From Blastococcus sp. (GTDB lineage Bacteria; Actinomycetota; Actinomycetes; Mycobacteriales; Geodermatophilaceae): a stretch of 16,056 bases of DNA. Where the stretch lies: positions 1 to 16,056 of the forward strand of contig JAOPUS010000175.1 in assembly GCA_025963345.1 (NCBI GenBank). Reading direction: 5' to 3'. The stretch's first letter is position 1, and each line of letters opens with the position of its first letter. Position numbers and translations under genes: made by a program. Positions 13,817 to 16,056 of this stretch are shown piece by piece. The notes beneath the pieces are model-generated. The model made no database searches. It was not told where the DNA came from and was given only the letters and a program-made list of their open reading frames with translations.

Positions 13817-14797
13817 ATGCACGGGATGGAGCACGCCCGGTCGGGTGACCCCGCCGCCGGCCTACTGCTCGCGACCCTGGCGGCGATGCTGTTCGCGGTG
13901 GGTGCGGTTCTGCAGCACGAGGCGGCGGACCTGAGCACGACGCCCAGCGGACTGAGCCTGCGCCTCCTGGTGCGGCGGCGTCGGTGGATGCTGGGCCAGG
14001 CCGCCACCATGCTCGGCACCGCATCGCAGGTGGCGGCCCTGGCGGTGGCGCCGGTCGCGGTGGTGCAGCCGATGCTCGCGGTGGCCCTGGTCGTGGCCCT
14101 CGGGCTGCGGGCCATTCGCAACCGGCAGGCCCCGCTGCGGCTGGAACTGCTCGGCGCCGCGCTCACGACCGGCGGCCTGGCCGTCTTCCTGCTCGCCGCC
14201 CAGCCGGAGCAGGGTGCCCTCGAGACCCCGCCGTCCTCGCTCGAGGTCATCGTCGCGGTCGTGGTCTCCATCGCCCTCGTCGCCGGGGCCACCCTGTTCG
14301 GGCACGGCGCCCACGGAGCGCTCGCGTGCGGGGCCGCAGCCGGGATCGCCGCGGGCATCGGCGCGGTGCTCATCTCCGTCGGGATCCGGAGCCTCCGCGA
14401 GGGCGGCTGGGTGCACGCCCTGGCCGGCGTCGCCGTCTGGGGAGCGATCGTCGTGGCCGTGGTCGCCGTCCTGGGCGGCCAGCAGGCCTATGCGCGCGGT
14501 TCGCTGGCCTGGTCGCTCCCGGCCCTCATCCTGCTCGACCCGCTCGCCGCGGTCCCTGCCGCGCGGTGGCTCCTCGGGGAGCGGCTCGAACCCGGCCACG
14601 CCGCCGTCTGGCTCCCGGCCGCCGCCGTCGCCGCGGTCGGCGTCGTCGTGCTCGCCCGCACCGGCGAGCAGCGCACCAGGTCGGACCCGCGGTCAGCCGA
14701 GGGCGATCAGGACACCGACGGCGACGCCGGCGGCCGGCAGTCACGGCAGCGTCGGCGCGGCGGCGATCAGGCGATCCAGCGGCGTCATGACGAGTAG
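13817..14797 (+). CDS. DMT-superfamily (EamA/NIPA-like) membrane transporter
   Basis: The protein has 326 residues from the ATG at 13817, with an in-frame ATG at 13826 as alternative; no ribosome-binding site precedes either, so the message may be leaderless. About nine to ten hydrophobic helices fill residues 10-285, starting LLLATLAAMLFAVGAVLQHEAA and including VAPVAVVQPMLAVALVVALGLR. This is the pattern of the drug/metabolite transporter group common in actinobacteria, some members of which resemble NIPA magnesium carriers. The substrate is unknown. After the last helix (VGVVVLARTG) there is an unusual hydrophilic tail of ~45 residues rich in Arg, Gln, Asp and Gly; its end overlaps the convergent Rieske gene by 13 bases. 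The tail may be a recent read-through extension. The gene stands alone. Confidence 0.85.
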   Translation: MHGMEHARSGDPAAGLLLATLAAMLFAVGAVLQHEAADLSTTPSGLSLRLLVRRRRWMLGQAATMLGTASQVAALAVAPVAVVQPMLAVALVVALGLRAIRNRQAPLRLELLGAALTTGGLAVFLLAAQPEQGALETPPSSLEVIVAVVVSIALVAGATLFGHGAHGALACGAAAGIAAGIGAVLISVGIRSLREGGWVHALAGVAVWGAIVVAVVAVLGGQQAYARGSLAWSLPALILLDPLAAVPAARWLLGERLEPGHAAVWLPAAAVAAVGVVVLARTGEQRTRSDPRSAEGDQDTDGDAGGRQSRQRRRGGDQAIQRRHDE

Positions 14798-15042
14798 GTC
14801 GCGTCGAACCTGCTGCCGTGCCAGGGGCAGTCGATGGTCCCGTCGGCCACCGCGTCGACGGTGCAGCCCCGATGCGTCCACACCGCGGAGAACCCGTGGA
14901 GTTCGCCGGTGGAGGTCCGGGTGAGCGCGATGTCGTCGTCCCGGAGCACCACGCCTCCGCCGGGCGGCCTGTCGTCGAGCGCGCCCACCGTGACGAGCGA
15001 CCCGGGAAGCACCCCGCGGCGGGACAGGACTCGATCGGGCAT
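14785..15042 (-). CDS. Short Rieske-domain protein, probably degenerate
   Basis: The protein has 85 residues. The N-terminus keeps a twin-arginine remnant (SRRGVL, residues 7-12), but the hydrophobic region after it is only about ten residues, too short for a normal Tat signal. Residues ~30-82 match the core of secreted actinobacterial Rieske proteins: FSAVWTHRGCTV and then CPWHGSRFDAT. The first cluster ligand, normally Cys in CTHxGC, is Trp55 (codon 14878-14880, TGG). The other ligands His57, Cys72 and His75 are intact. The usual C-terminal ~30 residues after GSRFDA are missing. With one ligand gone, a [2Fe-2S] cluster is unlikely, and I read this as a decaying gene. Its stop overlaps an ATG (ATGA) of a 15-codon frame. 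It converges on and overlaps the transporter gene. Confidence 0.6.
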   Translation of the reverse strand: MPDRVLSRRGVLPGSLVTVGALDDRPPGGGVVLRDDDIALTRTSTGELHGFSAVWTHRGCTVDAVADGTIDCPWHGSRFDATYSS

Positions 15043-15159
15043 CAGCAGCCCCCGTCACCTGAGGGGAACGGAATCTGAGGGGACTCGCTCCCTGCGCCCA
15101 CGCCGCCCGGGCGCCCGCCACGATGTGACGGGCGTAACCGGAGCCGCCCTCGTCCGTTG

Positions 15160-15171
15160 TACTGGTCAGTA
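15160..15171. promoter_or_regulatory. Small inverted repeat upstream of the esterase gene
   Basis: TACTG-GT-CAGTA is a perfect 5-bp inverted repeat around a 2-base centre, about 30 bases before the esterase start, in the most AT-rich patch of this intergenic segment. It has the size of a TetR/MarR-type operator, but no regulator gene is nearby. Confidence is low. Confidence 0.2.
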
Positions 15172-15201
15172 GGTTTTCCGCGACTGTCGATGGAGAAACC
15201 A

Positions 15202-16053
15202 GTGCAGCGTCTCGCCGCGTGTGTCCTTGCCACTCTCGTGTTCGTCCTGATCGGCGCCCCGTCGGCCCAGGGATCGACCGAGTCGCTCCGGTACGTCGCG
15301 CTCGGCGACTCCTACAGCGCGGCGTCCGGTGTCCTTCCCCCGGACCCCGCGGCTCCGCTGTCCTGCCTGCGCTCGACCAGCAACTACCCCCACCTCATCG
15401 CCGCCGAGACCGGTGCAGAGCTCACCGATGTGACCTGCGGGGGAGCGGACACCGGCGACTACTTCACCTCGCAGTACGACGGCGTCCCCCCGCAGCTCGA
15501 CGCGGTGCAGGCGGACACCCAGCTGGTCACCATGACCATCGGCGGCAACGACAGCGGCGTCTTCATCGACTCGATCGTCCAGTGCGGCATCGCCGGCGCG
15601 TCGACGCTCGGCCAGGGCAGCCCCTGCAAGGACCGGTACGGGACGTCGTTCGAGGACACCGTCCGGAACACGACCTACCCGTCGCTGGTGAAGGCGTTGC
15701 AGGCGGTCCGGGACGCGGCGCCGGACGCGGAGGTCGCCATCCTGGGATACCCGTGGATCCTGCCGACCAGCGGTGGCTGCTTCGACAAGATGCCGGTCGC
15801 CGAGGGCGACGTGCCCTACCTGCGGAGCCTCCAGACGACCCTCAACGACGCGGTCCGCCGCGCGGCCGATGCCACCGGCGCCACGTACGTGGACATGAAC
15901 TCGGTGTCGGAGGGACACGACGCCTGCCAGCCGCTGGGCCTCCGCTGGATCGAGCCGGTGCTGCAGGGTACGAACCCGGTGATCGTCCACCCGAACGCGC
16001 TGGGCGAACAGCAGATGGCGGAGCAGGCCATGACGGTGCTCGGCCTCGGCTGA
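15202..16053 (+). CDS. Secreted SGNH/GDSL-family esterase or lipase
   Basis: The protein has 283 residues. I start it at GTG 15202, with GGAG six bases upstream; an in-frame ATG at 15190 lacks a ribosome site. Residues 1-~24 are a Sec signal peptide (Arg3, hydrophobic core VLATLVFVLIG, likely cut after APSAQG). The catalytic blocks are present: YVALGDSYS with nucleophile Ser37, TIGGNDS supplying the oxyanion Asn, and VHPNALG near the C-terminus with the catalytic His. The mature part has six cysteines (in LSCLR, VTCGG, VQCGI, SPCKD, GGCFD and DACQP), consistent with three disulfides as in secreted Streptomyces SGNH lipases. It should hydrolyse ester bonds outside the cell; the substrate is unknown. 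Its length is normal and it appears complete, ending three bases before the window edge. Confidence 0.92.
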   Translation: MQRLAACVLATLVFVLIGAPSAQGSTESLRYVALGDSYSAASGVLPPDPAAPLSCLRSTSNYPHLIAAETGAELTDVTCGGADTGDYFTSQYDGVPPQLDAVQADTQLVTMTIGGNDSGVFIDSIVQCGIAGASTLGQGSPCKDRYGTSFEDTVRNTTYPSLVKALQAVRDAAPDAEVAILGYPWILPTSGGCFDKMPVAEGDVPYLRSLQTTLNDAVRRAADATGATYVDMNSVSEGHDACQPLGLRWIEPVLQGTNPVIVHPNALGEQQMAEQAMTVLGLG

Positions 16054-16056
16054 TCT

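Noticed and set aside
13491..14024. N-terminal extension of the flavohemoglobin up to 14024
   Set aside because: The extension is Arg/Pro/Ser-rich, overlaps the start of the transporter gene, and would displace TyrB10 from its usual residue 29. The GTG at 13490 has a good ribosome site.
15075..15094. DosR-type box suggested by GGGGACT upstream of the Rieske gene
   Set aside because: Only one half-site matches; the AGTCCC half is missing at the required spacing.
1..16056. Mobile elements, CRISPR arrays, tRNA/rRNA genes, phage genes
   Set aside because: No transposase, integrase, regular repeat-spacer series or tRNA-like structure was seen on either strand; base composition looks even across the window.

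Overview
The window is very GC-rich, densely packed actinobacterial DNA. GTG starts are frequent, stop/start overlaps are common, and third codon positions are G/C-saturated. Gene content and style suggest a soil actinomycete; I lean to the Geodermatophilaceae (Geodermatophilus, Blastococcus, Modestobacter), but the window cannot prove this. I see no IS element, CRISPR array, tRNA or rRNA.

Region 1 (1-6480, + strand) is the downstream part of an uptake [NiFe]-hydrogenase operon. It begins inside the large subunit, whose C-terminal Ni-binding motif DPCLPCGVH is visible. It continues through a NifU/Rieske-like Fe-S protein, a DUF5947-type Cys/His protein, a DUF6084-type protein, an unrecognised 455-residue protein, a 39-residue membrane peptide (DUF6893-like), two disordered acidic proteins, the endopeptidase that would trim the large subunit, HypC, and a DUF6390-type protein. 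Most joints are overlapping or nearly so, so this reads as one translationally coupled unit. The neighbourhood resembles the high-affinity (atmospheric H2) hydrogenases of actinobacteria, probably group 1h. The small subunit and the other hyp genes are not in the window.

Region 2 (6485-10230, - strand) is a convergent three-gene ABC importer: a lipoprotein-type binding protein, a fused two-domain permease and an ATPase, of the FbpABC-like family. The two operons end 4 bp apart and share a 9-bp inverted repeat that could terminate both. The binding protein lacks the ferric Tyr-Tyr pair and has a Cys at the position of the FbpA glutamate ligand. A perfect 7-bp inverted repeat with a 16-bp spacer covers its presumed promoter.

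Region 3 (10249-13490, - strand) is an operon of a classical flavohemoglobin (Hmp type), a second divergent flavohemoglobin, and a DivIVA-domain coiled-coil protein whose ATG overlaps the stop of the second globin. A strong hairpin follows. This suggests NO/O2 defence linked to a polar or cell-envelope coiled-coil protein.

Region 4 (13491-16056) holds a 326-bp intergenic region, a DMT-type transporter (+), a short and apparently degenerate Rieske protein (-) that converges on and overlaps the transporter's tail, and a secreted SGNH/GDSL esterase (+).

Taken together, the window combines trace-gas energy harvesting, a metal- or anion-type importer, and NO detoxification. This mix fits survival under starvation and fluctuating oxygen. 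The least understood parts are the hydrogenase accessory cassette (571-6480), the Cys-bearing binding protein with its operator-like repeat, and the globin-DivIVA coupling.
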